Assembly (NCBI GenBank): GCA_947034885.2
Contig: OX344756.2
Location: forward strand, 19,141,489-19,205,488
DNA length: 64,000 bases
Direction of reading: 5' to 3'
Source: Thuidium tamariscinum
Lineage: Eukaryota > Streptophyta > Bryopsida > Hypnales > Thuidiaceae
Shown: positions 26,098 through 36,828 of the stretch, piece after piece
Layout of the letters: the number at the start of each line of letters is the position of its first letter
How positions within the stretch are numbered: position 1 is the first letter of the stretch
Translations under genes and position numbers: made by a program
Notes under the pieces: model-generated
The model's input: the letters and a program-made list of their open reading frames with translations, nothing else
Database searches by the model: none
Told to the model about the DNA's origin: nothing

Positions 26098-26388
26098 GGT
26101 AGGAGGCTGTAATTGCAACCCTGTCTCTAAAAGTGATTTGGTAGATTTTGCCTCTAACATGTACCATATGTGTACATTTCAAGAGGGGGGGCTTTTAGAA
26201 ACCATTGTGCTTTCAATTTCGAAAATTCATAACTAATTCCACAAAGGTCCCAAAAATATGAAATGACTTGCGTTAGATGCCAATGTCATTTTTCTTACCG
26301 CAAAAATTTACTAAAAATTGTTTTAAGGAGTTTAGCTTCCCCAAAATGCATATCAGCTGGTAGAGGGTTGCTTTTACAGCCCCCTACC
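26098..26388. mobile_element. 291-bp GGTAGG-ended MITE
   Basis: The TIRs are GGTAGGAGGCTGTAA and, inverted, GGTAGGGGGCTGTAA, flanked by TTAA on both sides. Copy A has one TTAA at the empty site (caattaatgtc near 11233). It is compatible with a TTAA duplication or the 3-bp TTA/TAA of PIF/Harbinger elements. Confidence 0.75.
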
Positions 26389-26418
26389 TTAATGTCTTGG
26401 GCAACAATAATGGAGTAA

Positions 26419-26855
26419 GGGAGAGGCACCCAATGGCGTCCCTGTACCCAATGCCATCCATTTCTACAGCTGACTATCGTTTCAGGCTATAAATGTTGGT
26501 AGGCATTAAGGTAGAAGCACCCAATGGCGTTAGTGTACCTAATGCTGTCACTATGTAGGCAAGACAGTGATTTCAGAGTTGAAATGTCGGCACAGTGTAG
26601 AGAGCTTATTATTTTGGTCAACGTCAGTAAGTTATCTACTGTCTACATTCATTTTAGTTCTGAAATAACTGTCATACGTAGAGAATGGCGGCATTAGGTA
26701 CACTGACGCTATTAGATGCTCCTACCTTATATGGTTTATTTCTTTCGACCTAAAACTATAAGCAGTCTACAATCCTTCTACATTTCTATTCGAGAATAAA
26801 TGACTAACTTAGAAAGGGATGGCATTGTGTCAGGACGCCATTGGGTGCCTTTCCC
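26419..26855. mobile_element. 437-bp MITE containing a nested MITE
   Basis: The outer TIRs are GGGAGAGGCACCCAATGGCG and its inverse with one change (AAAGG for AGAGG). Copy A has the empty site near 11258. The flanks are GTAA and TTAA. A second inverted-repeat element lies inside at 26510-26726. Confidence 0.75.
26510..26726. mobile_element. 217-bp nested MITE
   Basis: The ends are GGTAGAAGCACCCAATGGCG and the inverse GGTAGGAGCATCTAATAGCG, flanked by TTAA and TTAT. Its outer bases match the GGTAGG group and its subterminal bases match its host, so host and guest look related. Confidence 0.65.
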
Positions 26856-28009
26856 TTAAATAGTGACCGCAACAAGAACTCCTATGTTTTGACTTTCGAG
26901 TGTAACCCTATCACAAAAAATGGCATTTCAAGTAAGGACTTGATGCTATGATTGATTAAGGAAATATTGTGACTACTTTAAGTGAATAAGATGACTGTTA
27001 TGGATGCATTTCTTGTTGGTTTTGGTTGTCTCTATACAGGAACTGGAGGGGTTTATATGTTTACCTGAGACCTCATTTATTCTCTACCAATTTTACATTT
27101 GAGAGCATTGCGGTTTCAGAGAGAGCAAATCTAAGCATTAGAAAGGTTAGTCCTTACCGCACTCGAAATCCACAATCTGGCACTGGCTGGAGTCTACCAA
27201 GATTTCAAACAGTGACAATTGTGGACGTACATGTTTGTGCAACTTACTCAGACACAGATCACGTCAGAGTATATAATGGTATCAGAGTTAGACAGCAATG
27301 TTTCCCCCACAGCAATCTTCTTTCTACTTAACTGGTGTGGACCCCAATATTTCGATCAACATCACCACACAGTTTCAGTGTCTCCATAGTTGTGACTTTG
27401 TAGCAATTGTTGCTGTCGGGCGTACGTCCAAATTCTCGTAATTGCTACAGTCGACGTCTTCAGCATGCATGTGGTCTTCCGGGCCCAAATTTGAGCAAAA
27501 TGTCACACTAGATAAGGGGAATAGTGAACGTGACGCTGGTTGTATACAGCTGACTGAACAAATTTGGCAGAGAGGGCGAGTCACCCAATTAATACTGACG
27601 AGAATGGAGCAAATTAAGAAAGAAATTGAGAGTACCTTCAGATTCATGAACCCATTCCGGGTACGAGGATGCTGAAGTCTCTTGCGAATGCACCCCAGCC
27701 ATGGCAGCCATGCCGCAGAACAAGTGAAGCACAAAAACCACGATCCACCCCATCATCGATGATCAACGAACGCACGGCTCGACCTTAGAGCTTCCTTGCT
27801 ACTGAAGTTTCCGGAGGCCTGGGTCGGACTCTAGCTCTTCAATCGCTTCAATGCACGAAAATTGGTCCTCTGCAGATCGACACACGTCTAGAAACGGACT
27901 CAGTCTGTGCAGCTACTATCTCGTTTTGAGAATCGGGATGTCAGAATAGTAACCGATACAGGTTTGATGTGTAGTCCCAGCTTCTCGCATGTGCCCTCGT
28001 AATTCATTC

Positions 28010-28366
28010 GAGAAAATTTGGACTCTCCCAAGGACTCTCCAAAGGGCTGCCGAGAAGTGCCCCAATGACCTTGCATAACATTTATTTTGGATTGACAGAG
28101 TTTTTTCTCCTATTGTCACTTATTGTCAATTTTGCAATTGTCAGAGCTTTGATTTGCAAAGAAATATTACTTAAATGGAGGAGGGAGCTGTAAATACCCT
28201 ACTCTAACAGATCCGAAATTTAAAAAAAGAGAAAAACTCATAAATGTTCAAGATATTCACACAAGCTAAAATGCATTTGTATGATTGTGTCAGTGATTAT
28301 GTATGACTCTCCATATAGAGTGGCTTGTCAAAGCTTGACAGCCCTTTAGAGAGTCCAAATTTTCTC
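28010..28366. mobile_element. 357-bp MITE upstream of copy B
   Basis: The inverted ends are GAGAAAATTTGGACTCTC, with GGGCTG further in on both sides. Unit A lacks it. It lies about 250-610 bp upstream of the B start codon. The target duplication is not clear. Confidence 0.7.
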
Positions 28367-29313
28367 TGATGTCTTACCGTAAGTTCACCAATCTGCGACA
28401 TGTCCTGGAGTGGCAGTTGCTATATTACATGCAGGGGGGACCATTTTGAGAAGAGAAAAAAAAAGTAAAATACTTCAAATTTAATAACTAATTATAAAGC
28501 TAAAAGAGCTTTCAGCAAAACTTTCACAATGAGGAGCTAGGACTGAAATTTCTGAATATTTAAAATGGTGTTGTGTCTAGGAATGCAGAAAAGATTGTAA
28601 TTCACTGAAAATATTCTCGGTTCTTTCATGTGCACTCACACACATCTGTAATAGTTGATTGCTTCCAGATGAATAAGTCCTCAAGAAAATTCAGTAAATG
28701 GTCAGCAGAAGGAATTGCAAAAACATTAGACAGTCACCTCGAATTTTCAAAATATCCCTGCAAACAAGACAGTTATGTGACACCTACCTAGTTCTTTCAC
28801 ATCAATTGCCGTATTGTGCAACACGCATTGACAACTAAACGACCTTAACTACAGACTTTAAAATGAGAGCACTTGGGTTTATTCAAAGCTGAAAAACGGA
28901 TGGAAGACCAGACCTTTCAAGATTGAACATCTTCAGTAAAAAATGGTGTGAAATTTTTTCCCCATTCCTGAGCTATTTTCTGGGCATTCTGAAATTCTAC
29001 AAGCGCGGCGCCCAATTACGTAATGCCTCGCACTGAAACAAGAATCCAGACACTCAAAGAACTACAGAAAACAAAGAACAAGCAACCCAGTACACAGTTA
29101 ACACTTTGCCATCAGACTGCTGTACGATTAAGCTGTTTACCTTGTTGAAGAAGTTAAGTAATTTAGACTTCTCCCACTGCATCACTTATTCCAACAAGAT
29201 TGGAATAATATTGAGGTCGACTTCTTTGAAAACCATTCAGAATTGAAAGCCAACAGAATAAGGAGCTCACACTTATGAAATCAGAATTCGTAAAACAGGA
29301 TACGATGGCTTAC
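28367..29313. other. 5' flank of copy B
   Basis: This is the counterpart of 12430-13368 in unit A, with one copy of the 147-bp unit and a stretch of about 115 bp at 28850-28967 not present in A. No gene is seen. Confidence 0.5.
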
Positions 29314-29840
29314 GTGAACAGGGCTGCTGTGGTCACGATCACTAGCAGTATCCAACTTTGAACCTGTTCCTCTGGCAAGTTGTCCTACGTGCAGTCTTGA
29401 TTTGAGCCTGAAAGCAAACATTTTCTTAAATGGCGCCGAAAGTAGAATTTAACTGAGAAGGCAATTTTCATAAAGCGTCAATATGGAGTCTCTAACGTAC
29501 AGTTGCAACTGTTCTAGCTCAGTCTCAAGAAGAACGCACAAAATATTGGTAATTTCAATTCTATGATGATCCAAAAGACACCACATATAGTCTCTTCAAG
29601 AGAGAACCTGAAGCTACAGTCAATGAGACTACCTCAAGCTACCGTCAATGTGGTGACTGCATTGCATATTTGGGATCGTGGGCACTGACTTACGACGAAG
29701 AACGAGAGCTTCAGCGTCTCCAGTTGATACTTGCAAGATGTTAAGAAGAGAACGATACACCCGTTTTGCAAGGCATTGTGATGGAACGTCACAGATGTGC
29801 AGTTGCCTTAACTTCGGTTTCACATGAAGAGAGTCTTACA
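29314..29840 (-). pseudogene. Unit-B copy of the unrecognised upstream gene fragment
   Basis: It repeats the segments at 13369-13896. The 94-bp exon (29407-29314) keeps its borders and an open frame. In the longer segment the CAG acceptor present in A is lost (gaaaattgtaag) and a small indel puts a TAA ahead of the conserved frame, so this copy is more damaged. Confidence 0.35.
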
Positions 29841-30524
29841 ATTTTCACTAAGGGCAGGAGTGTCTTTAGCAATGCCGAACTATCGAGGCCATGAATGCCG
29901 ATACAGTGGTGATGAAGCCAATAATCTTAGAAGCCTCAATCGCAGACAACCTAACTCAGAACAGTAGCAGAGAAATCTGAGCCTCGGATCAGAACCGAGT
30001 TTCAGATCGTACTAGCCAAATACCTCCAGAAAGTCTCAGAAGACTTGGAGTCAAGGACGAAGCGCGTGGGAGATGGTGGTAAACAAGGCTGTACTTACGG
30101 AAGGCGACAACAAAAGCTGTCAAGAAGGGTGAGCGGGAAGCGCTGCAGGTGAGTGGAAAGTTGGGCGCGCTCACAGTTGTACAGCGAGTATCCTGCGCAG
30201 CGAGATCTCCCAGCCGGCAGCCAAGCCGAAGCAGAATCGACCCCGTCTGGCCCTGTCACGCCGTCACATGCTGCAGCTGCTCCGCTATCCGCCGTCCGCC
30301 TGGACTGGTGGCACGGCGTGATTGGCCGAGGCGAATATAACGGCAGGCTGAGCAGCGACAATCCCACGCACCTGCACCAGAACCCACGCCACGCCACGCC
30401 AGCATCCTGCCCGAGGAGAAATTCGGGAGCTGACAGGCGCAGTTCTCGTCATTGAAAAACCTTCTCTCCCTTGAAAAACCGGCACTTCAAGTTTGTAGAC
30501 TAAAGGAGAAACATCCATTTCCGT

Positions 30525-30532
30525 CCCTATAC
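30525..30532. repeat. Left target-site duplication of the hAT element
   Basis: CCCTATAC, repeated exactly at 36464-36471. The 8-bp length is the hallmark of hAT integration. Confidence 0.9.
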
Positions 30533-30865
30533 CAGTGATCTTAAAACTGGCTATATTGCGCCCGTTTTCTACCACCGGGGAACATGTGCGAAATGTACAT
30601 GGCGGAAATGTCCTGGGAATCTAGATTTTGAGCAAAATCTTCGGTTCGCTGCCCTGGAATGTCGCAGCGGCGCATATTCATCCCGCCAACAAATAGCAGG
30701 CAACCGCGAACGACTTTTCATCCGCTCGCAACGGAGCTCCCTCAGCCGTCGATCTCCTCGCATCGCGGCTCCATCGTGGGGCTGCCGATAGCCTGCTTAG
30801 GGTTCTGGAGGGTTCGATTAGGGGAGGGGAATTAGCATCTCCCCCTCCATTTGCAATCACTATGT

Positions 30866-31612
30866 GGGTCATTGCAAGAAACGGCGTTCAAAAAGCGTAG
30901 CGTTTTTCATAGTACTCCTGTTTTTTTCGGGAGTACTTTAAAATTAGAAAAATAACTTTTTAAAAATGTAAAAAATAAGTTTCATATATATATATCTTTA
31001 AAAGGAAGGTACCCTAAGAAGGAAAAGTACAGGAAAATTTTCTAAGTAGGTGAACTAGAAAAGTGCAAAATCTCATGAAAGTAGTTTTATCATTGTAATT
31101 TTACATTTTAATTTATAGAAAATAGAGAAAGGAATTTTTCTTAAAACTAAAAATTGTCCATTTAGGAAGAGTTGATATTGATGACATTTCATCAAAAAAA
31201 AGATCCAAGAACCATCTTCAATGTTCAAAAATTGTGCGCAACAGAAGTGCTATTTGTACTCATGTGGAGGACTTAAAATAATGTATTTTTAGATTTCCTT
31301 TGGTAGGTATGAGTTTTTTTATTATGCAAGTAGACCATGAAAGTTTCAACTACAAATATTTATTTTGAAGGGCTCATAACGTAGTGAAAACCTCTAAACC
31401 TCAACTTGTGACAAATTAACAAAATTAGTTTTTAAATATAAAATGATTTTTTTAAATTTCTCAAAAATAAGAGATGTGATAAAAATAAAGTTATACATCT
31501 TCAATAAAAATTTCATGTTCATTCGACTTGTGCTTCAAAAGTTATTGCAGACAATGAGAGAGTATGTCCAATTGTGACAGCAAAATAGTACCACCGTTTC
31601 TTGCAATGACCC
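30866..31612. mobile_element. MITE, GGGTCATTGC family, copy 2 (inside the hAT)
   Basis: 747 bp with GGGTCATTGCAAGAAAC and its inverse at the ends, flanked by ATGT on both sides (30862-30865 and 31613-31616). It sits in the 5' leader of the hAT transposon, so it is younger than the hAT or travelled with it. Confidence 0.88.
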
Positions 31613-34309
31613 ATGTCGCATTTACTCCATCTTCTGTACTCTCCTTCGCATTTACTCCTCCTGTTTGCGTGGTGCCATCGCATCCCTCAGTTCATTGCGG
31701 CATTCTCGGTATGTGTGCCTTGGATCCGCGTGATGATGGTGTTTTTTTTGAAAAAAAATCCTTCGTGGTGTTCCCGCATTCTGGAGTTTGAATGGTGCAT
31801 CGCCCATTTCAGAATTTCGTGTACCTGTAGTGTTGCAGACTTGCAGTGGTGGTGCAGGTGCGCCATTTCTAGAAACTAGTGTAATTTTGAGGGAATTGGA
31901 GGTTTAGGCTTCTTTGCCTGAACGATCTCTTGACTCCAACATTCACTGCAATTTTGGAGATGGAGGCGGCGCCAGAACGGATTCATCTGGAACTTTCGAC
32001 AATCGGCAATTTCTCATTGCACATATAATCGGTTCTCCAATTCCGATTCTTCACTTGCATTGTGATTTCCAATTGCAGCCCTGAAGCCCTTGATTTGCTG
32101 AGTTCCCAATCTCGTTGTCTAATTTGCATCGTGTTCACTTCCGATCTCCTTGCGCTTGCTGTTGTGGTATTTTGTTTTGCTTTGCTGTTCGCTTAGTAGA
32201 TCTGCCTTTGCTTTCTATCTTTGTGTGTTTGCAAGTTTTCCTTGCGGTTTTGCTGGTGGGGTACTGGGGTGTGTTTGGGCGCAGGACTGCGTACTTTGGC
32301 GCGCGTTAATCTCATGGCGCCTCGACTGAAGTTACCTAATAACTTCCGCGTCAAAACCTTCGGGTCCAGCTGAAATACGAGCGGAATTGGGAAGTATGTT
32401 ACTCCCAGCATGTCGCATGTTTCCGAAACTTGCTTGGAGGAATCCGTGCTGCCTATTGCGCCTCTACCTTTGCCAGCTTCGGAGGGCACCGTAGAGTCTC
32501 CGATCGTTCTCGCCGCAAGTGACTGCGACCTCAATTTGCCGGAGAAGAGAAAGCAAGCTGTGGCATCTACTGGATGCAAGAAGAGTAAGATCGGCCCCAG
32601 TTCGATCACCCGGCGCTGGCAAGAAGTGTGGGCATGTAAATTTGCCTGGGCGGAAGGCGAATTTAATTCCGATGGGGATTTGGTCGGAGTTGTTTGTTGG
32701 AGTTGCACGACTATCACTGGGAGGCGCAAAGTGATGGTACCCAAACTGGATAACTTGGAGAAGCACGAGGGTAAGCGGACCTGCCAAGAAGACGGTGTCC
32801 CGGAGCAGCACTTGAAGAAGGGGGATGTGTTTATGAAGCGGGATTGCAGGCACATGCAATTGTGCAAGCTGTGGGCGAGCCGAAAGCAGGCAGGCACGGT
32901 GGTCGAGCAGCTCCTTGGAGGATTGGAGGGCGATGAAAAAAAAAAGGGAGTGCAATTCTCAACTTTGTTTCACATTCTTGTACATGGCCGCCCGATGTGT
33001 GACTACGAGCGGCAGCAGCAGTTGCTTCGGCAACTTAAGGTAAAAAATCTCTCCCGTAAACACTGGTCGGAGAGTACGGGATTGGAAATGAGTGAGCACT
33101 TACATGGGTGTGTTTTGGCTGCTCTTAAGTCTATTGTTCAATCTGCAAACATTGTCTCGATCAGTGCTGACGAGGTCACAACCGTCGACAACACCTCTTG
33201 GGTCGGTGTCCATGTTTACGCGATAGAAGGGTGGGAGAGAGTGCTGCACCTTCTACACCTGTCATGTGTCTCCGAGAGTGGCACTGCCGATCACTTAACC
33301 GACATTATCATGCATGCTTTGATTGGGAGGGGGGTTTGTCTCGTGAGGAGATTGCATCTAAGGTTGTTTGTTTCGGCGCTGACGGAGTCAGTACATTCCA
33401 AGGGTCGAAGTCGGGGGTCACTACTCAAATTCGTGAAAAGTGGGCGCCATTTCTGATCGGTGCTAGCTGTGTCAGTCATCGTTTAAACTTGGCTGTTGAG
33501 ACGATGTCGAAATTCCCGATGGTCTCTCGTTTGGAGAGCTTGTTCCAGTCTGTGTACTCTTACTTCTGCAGAAGTAACAAGCGACATGCTGAGCTTCAAA
33601 GGTTGGCTGATCTCATGGAAACTAAAGGAAACAAGATGGTAAGAAATGTTGACACGCGCTGGATTTCAATGAGAAGTCCGGCGACAAGAATCATGTCTGA
33701 GTATCGCACTCTTTTGATCAAAATGGGGGCCGATATGACTCCCTCTCCTGATCACAAAGCCCAACCTGGCGCTGCTGATATCTTTGATATGTTGTCTGAC
33801 ATCGAGTTGTTGCTCACACTGGCTGTGTTCATTCCTCTTGTCAATGCTGTACATAGCTTGATCAAACTTTCTCAGGCGCGTGATATTTTCATTAGTGATT
33901 TTATGTCAGCTGTGAAGCTCTGCCAGGCAGAGCTTTCCCGAATGTTCCTGAACGGGGCCACAGCTTACAGCAAGGCCAATTTCCCATACTACAGTGACTT
34001 GGTGGCTCTCTCATGTCATGAGATCCCTTTGCAGTGGCATCCACTTCCAGGAGATAGTGGTATTGCCCACTTGCTTTTTGAATTCAAAAACAGCCAAGCA
34101 TATGCAAGATGCCATGACAAACAAACTGGTAATCACCTGTTTGTTACCCAAGAGGAGTACAATCGGCTGCAGGATACCATAGAGCGCCAATTTTCTGGTA
34201 AAGTCTTTGAACTTCCTTCATATTATTTCACTTCCATTTTCGTTTTATGTTTTGTAAGTTCCGTTTCACTTGTTTGAGTTGTTGGTTTACATAAATGTAA
34301 TCAGCTGCT

Positions 34310-34640
34310 TTGGTTGTTCAAACGATTCCCATTTTTTTTTCAGCTGTGGTTCTTGCAGAGTAACGATAAACGGTAGAGGTGCTTCGGAGGTTCATACGAT
34401 CCCCATTTTTTTTATCACCTGTGGTTCTTGCAGACTAGTAGTGGCTGATAGAGGTCCTTTGGAGGTTCATACGATCCCCATTTTTTTTCAGGTCTTGTTT
34501 TTGCACAGAAGAAGTGATAATAGAGCCCCCCCTGGGTTGCATAAGATCCCCATTTTTTTTATCGGTTGTGGTTTCTGTAGATTAGAGTGAGTACAAGTCT
34601 TTTGGCTTTAGGTACGATTCCCAATTTTTTTTCCTTATCT
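34310..34640 (+). repeat. Degenerate tandem repeat of acceptor-like units in the transposase intron
   Basis: About five units of roughly 65-85 bp, each with ACGATCCCCATTTTTTTT (or close) followed by a pyrimidine-rich stretch and CAG or TAG. Each unit resembles a 3' splice site. Confidence 0.7.
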
Positions 34641-35283
34641 GGCTTTGCAGGTTTGTAAGTAGCCCTGCTACCTTCAGTTTTCTATTTTTTGGTTTCTTTG
34701 TGGCTTTGACAAGCCTGATTCAGGTCCTTTGTGTGTGTTTGCAATTTAAAACCGCTTTTCTGGCAACTCATGCCAGTAGCCCGGGTCCTTGACTTCTCGG
34801 TTGCCAAAATCAAATTTTCTGTAACTGCCATTTCCATTGCATAAAGGGTTTGGGTTTGCCTTGAAAGTTATAATGTTAAACAAATCTCTTCTAATAGGCC
34901 TTGTTTCCAATCTGTGCAGAGATTGCTCAATCTTTGTGTGATGAGCTAGATAGGAGGTTCCCACAACAGGAACTCCTTGATGCCTTCGGGATCATCTACC
35001 CCCAATACTGGCGGCAGGATGGGGCGGAGGAGAGTTTTTCTAAGCATTTGATGGTTCTTAAGGATTTCTATGCTGTTGCTAGGGTACTGGACAAGGGGCA
35101 ACCCTTTTCCGATGGTGGCAAGAAGTACACCGTCCCTGAGATGCTGTCAGCAAGCAACTTAGACAACCAAACTGGCTTGTTCAAAGTCACCATGAGGGCG
35201 AACTGTGAAGAAGCTTGTGGACCTCTATTCCACATTAACTCTGTCATTAAGCTTTGGCGGAAGCTCTCTCAATCTCGGCATTT

Positions 35284-35315
35284 GAGTAAGCTTATTCATG
35301 AGTAAGCTTATTCAT
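35284..35315 (+). repeat. 16-bp tandem duplication in the transposase
   Basis: GAGTAAGCTTATTCAT occurs twice in a row. Because 16 is not a multiple of three, the reading frame ends in the second unit. The peptide SKLIHE is encoded on both sides of the shift. Confidence 0.93.
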
Positions 35316-36828
35316 GAGTATTTCAAACTTGCTGAAATAGGTTGTTGTTTGGTTCTAGGTTCAGTTGAAGATGAGAGATGTTTCTCCACTCTGAAATTCC
35401 TAAAATCTTGTCAAAGGAATAGGCTAGGGAAGCACTTGCCCCTTGTTGTGCACATGTTTGGACAGAAATACTATTCACTTGACAATTTCCCATACAAGGA
35501 TGCAATTGAGTCCTGGAAAGCTGCCGTGAAGTCTGGCCGATAAGGGGACGTCTGAAGTTGCTGTAGAAGAGTAGGTTGGCGCAGTATCCTTAAAATCATC
35601 TCATTTCCTTAGTTTTCATGAGATCTAGCTTACTTTTGAGATCAAGTTTTACTTGACCAAAGTTCAGTGGTGCGGTGGTGCCTGTCCTTCTGGTGCTTAG
35701 GCTGACTTAATCAGCTGAAATTTCAAGCTGCGTCTGGGGCTCTCTGTGGAGGACGGGGCTCTCGGTGGAGGACGGTGCTCTGACTACTCTCGGTGCTGCG
35801 GCAGCGTGGCTCAGTGCCTTCAGTGAAGGAGCGGGTCTCTTAGTTGAGCAGCGGGAATGCTGGAGCAGAGTTGTGGCATGTGGGACCTGCTTGGTTTTTT
35901 TCTAACTTCCTAATGTGTGTTGTGTGTTTTGTGGTGTGTGCAGAGCATTGATACTGCAAATAGGGCAGTCTTAAGGGTTCAATTCCCTTGTCAATGGAAT
36001 TTTTCTCATAGTTTAGTGCTTTAGTTTCAAAGTTAGTTTCAGAGTTAGTTTCATATTAGTTTCAGAGGCATTCAGGATTCAGGACAAAATGTGTCACTTT
36101 TGTATCTGTAAATGAGCAAGTCTGCAAGACATTGTTGTATGACATTCGAATTTGTAATAAATGATCAAAATTACTTTACATTGTTTCCAATTTGAAGTTG
36201 CCAAAATGCAATATTGTTTTCTAGGACTTAGCCATTCCAAATATAGCCAAAAAAAAATTTAGTCCACTGTCTTCTATGTTAAGAGCTCTGAAGTCGCAAA
36301 ACACAGTCTACTATTGAAAAAAAAATATGCAAAATTCAACAACTCTCAAGCGAGTTTAGAGCTACATTTCTACACACGGAAATAGGTCTCGCAATTCCAG
36401 CCCACGGTAGAGCACGGAGATAGACCTAAAGCGATTCTGACAAAATCAGTCCTGGGATCGCTGCCCTATACCTATTCATGGTCCCTACAGTGTCACTAAG
36501 TCTGTCCATGAGCATTCATTAAAGTATCTGACAAGTGTTTAACTCTAATTTGTTGACGCAGTTGTAAGACACATGTATAATTTTCATTCACTGACAATTG
36601 ATTTCAACAAAGTTCAGTTTAGGATACACCTATAGGACGGTTCCAGTGGTCTAGGGAGCCAACCCTTTGAAAATTTGTAGAAATTACATACTGATTCCGA
36701 AAAATTTAATTTTTTTTGGAATATTCATGATTTTCTCTTGCTAATACTAGAAAAATATCAGTTTTAGAAAAACATGCCTCCAACCATGCTGAATTCCTTA
36801 TTTGGATGATTTTGGGTGTTTCCACTGT

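Larger units (their letters stand above)
18591..27756 (-). pseudogene. LRR receptor-like protein kinase, copy B (TGA before the membrane helix)
   Basis: It has the same 16-exon plan as copy A. Exons: 27756-27636, 24731-24512, 23871-23773, 23378-23301, 23130-23047, 22511-22449, 22303-22172, 21967-21899, 21688-21614, 21422-21354, 20970-20705, 20502-20347, 20242-20124, 19846-19383, 19247-19097, 18971-18591. All splice sites and phases are kept and every exon is open except exon 11, where codon 20732-20730 is TGA (CGA in A). Translation would end right after the last cap cysteine, leaving a secreted signal-peptide-plus-LRR protein. Downstream, the helix and kinase frame remain open, with K, HRD and DFG present, but APE reads ALE. 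Exon 3 is 27 bases longer than in A. It is either a young pseudogene or a secreted ectodomain gene. Confidence 0.82.
32410..35543 (+). pseudogene. hAT transposase, frameshifted
   Basis: The start ATG at 32410 follows a long leader. Segment 1 (to about 33335) holds a BED-like zinc finger (CWSC ... KHEGKRTC) and SADEVTTVDNTSWVGVHVY, a hAT catalytic-core region. The frame changes at a run of six G (33331-33336). Segment 2 (to 34197) continues with CFGADGVSTFQGSKSGV and CVSHRLNLAVE. An intron with GT/AG borders runs 34198-34919 and restores GAG across the junction. The last exon has the hATC dimerisation block VEDERCFSTLKFLKS and NRLGKHLPL, but a 16-bp direct duplication at 35284-35315 shifts its frame. 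Removing these two shifts would give one long protein. The pattern resembles the DUF4371/ZMYM-like branch of hAT. Confidence 0.85.
30533..36463 (+). mobile_element. hAT-superfamily DNA transposon (5.9 kb)
   Basis: TIRs CAGTGATCTTAAAACTG and, inverted, CAGCGATCCCAGGACTG are flanked by the 8-bp duplication CCCTATAC. Inside is a transposase gene on the plus strand (32410-35543) preceded by a long GC-richer leader and invaded by a MITE at 30866-31612. The related 0.39-kb element at 10485-10875 supplies the empty site. The transposase frames are broken, so this copy is not autonomous. Confidence 0.9.
30503..36828. mobile_element. TIR element split by the hAT transposon
   Basis: The first 30 bases (30503-30532) and the rest (36472-36828) together match the element at 10485-10875. 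The join restores the order seen there: CCGTCCCTGTACCTATTC in the empty copy, and CCGTCCCTATAC, hAT, CCCTATACCTATTC here. The right end carries GGGTGTTTCC. Confidence 0.8.

Noticed and set aside
32193..32955. Minus-strand open frames across the hAT transposase
   Set aside because: They overlap the plus-strand transposase exon, which has recognisable zinc-finger and catalytic-region motifs; the antisense frames are shadows.
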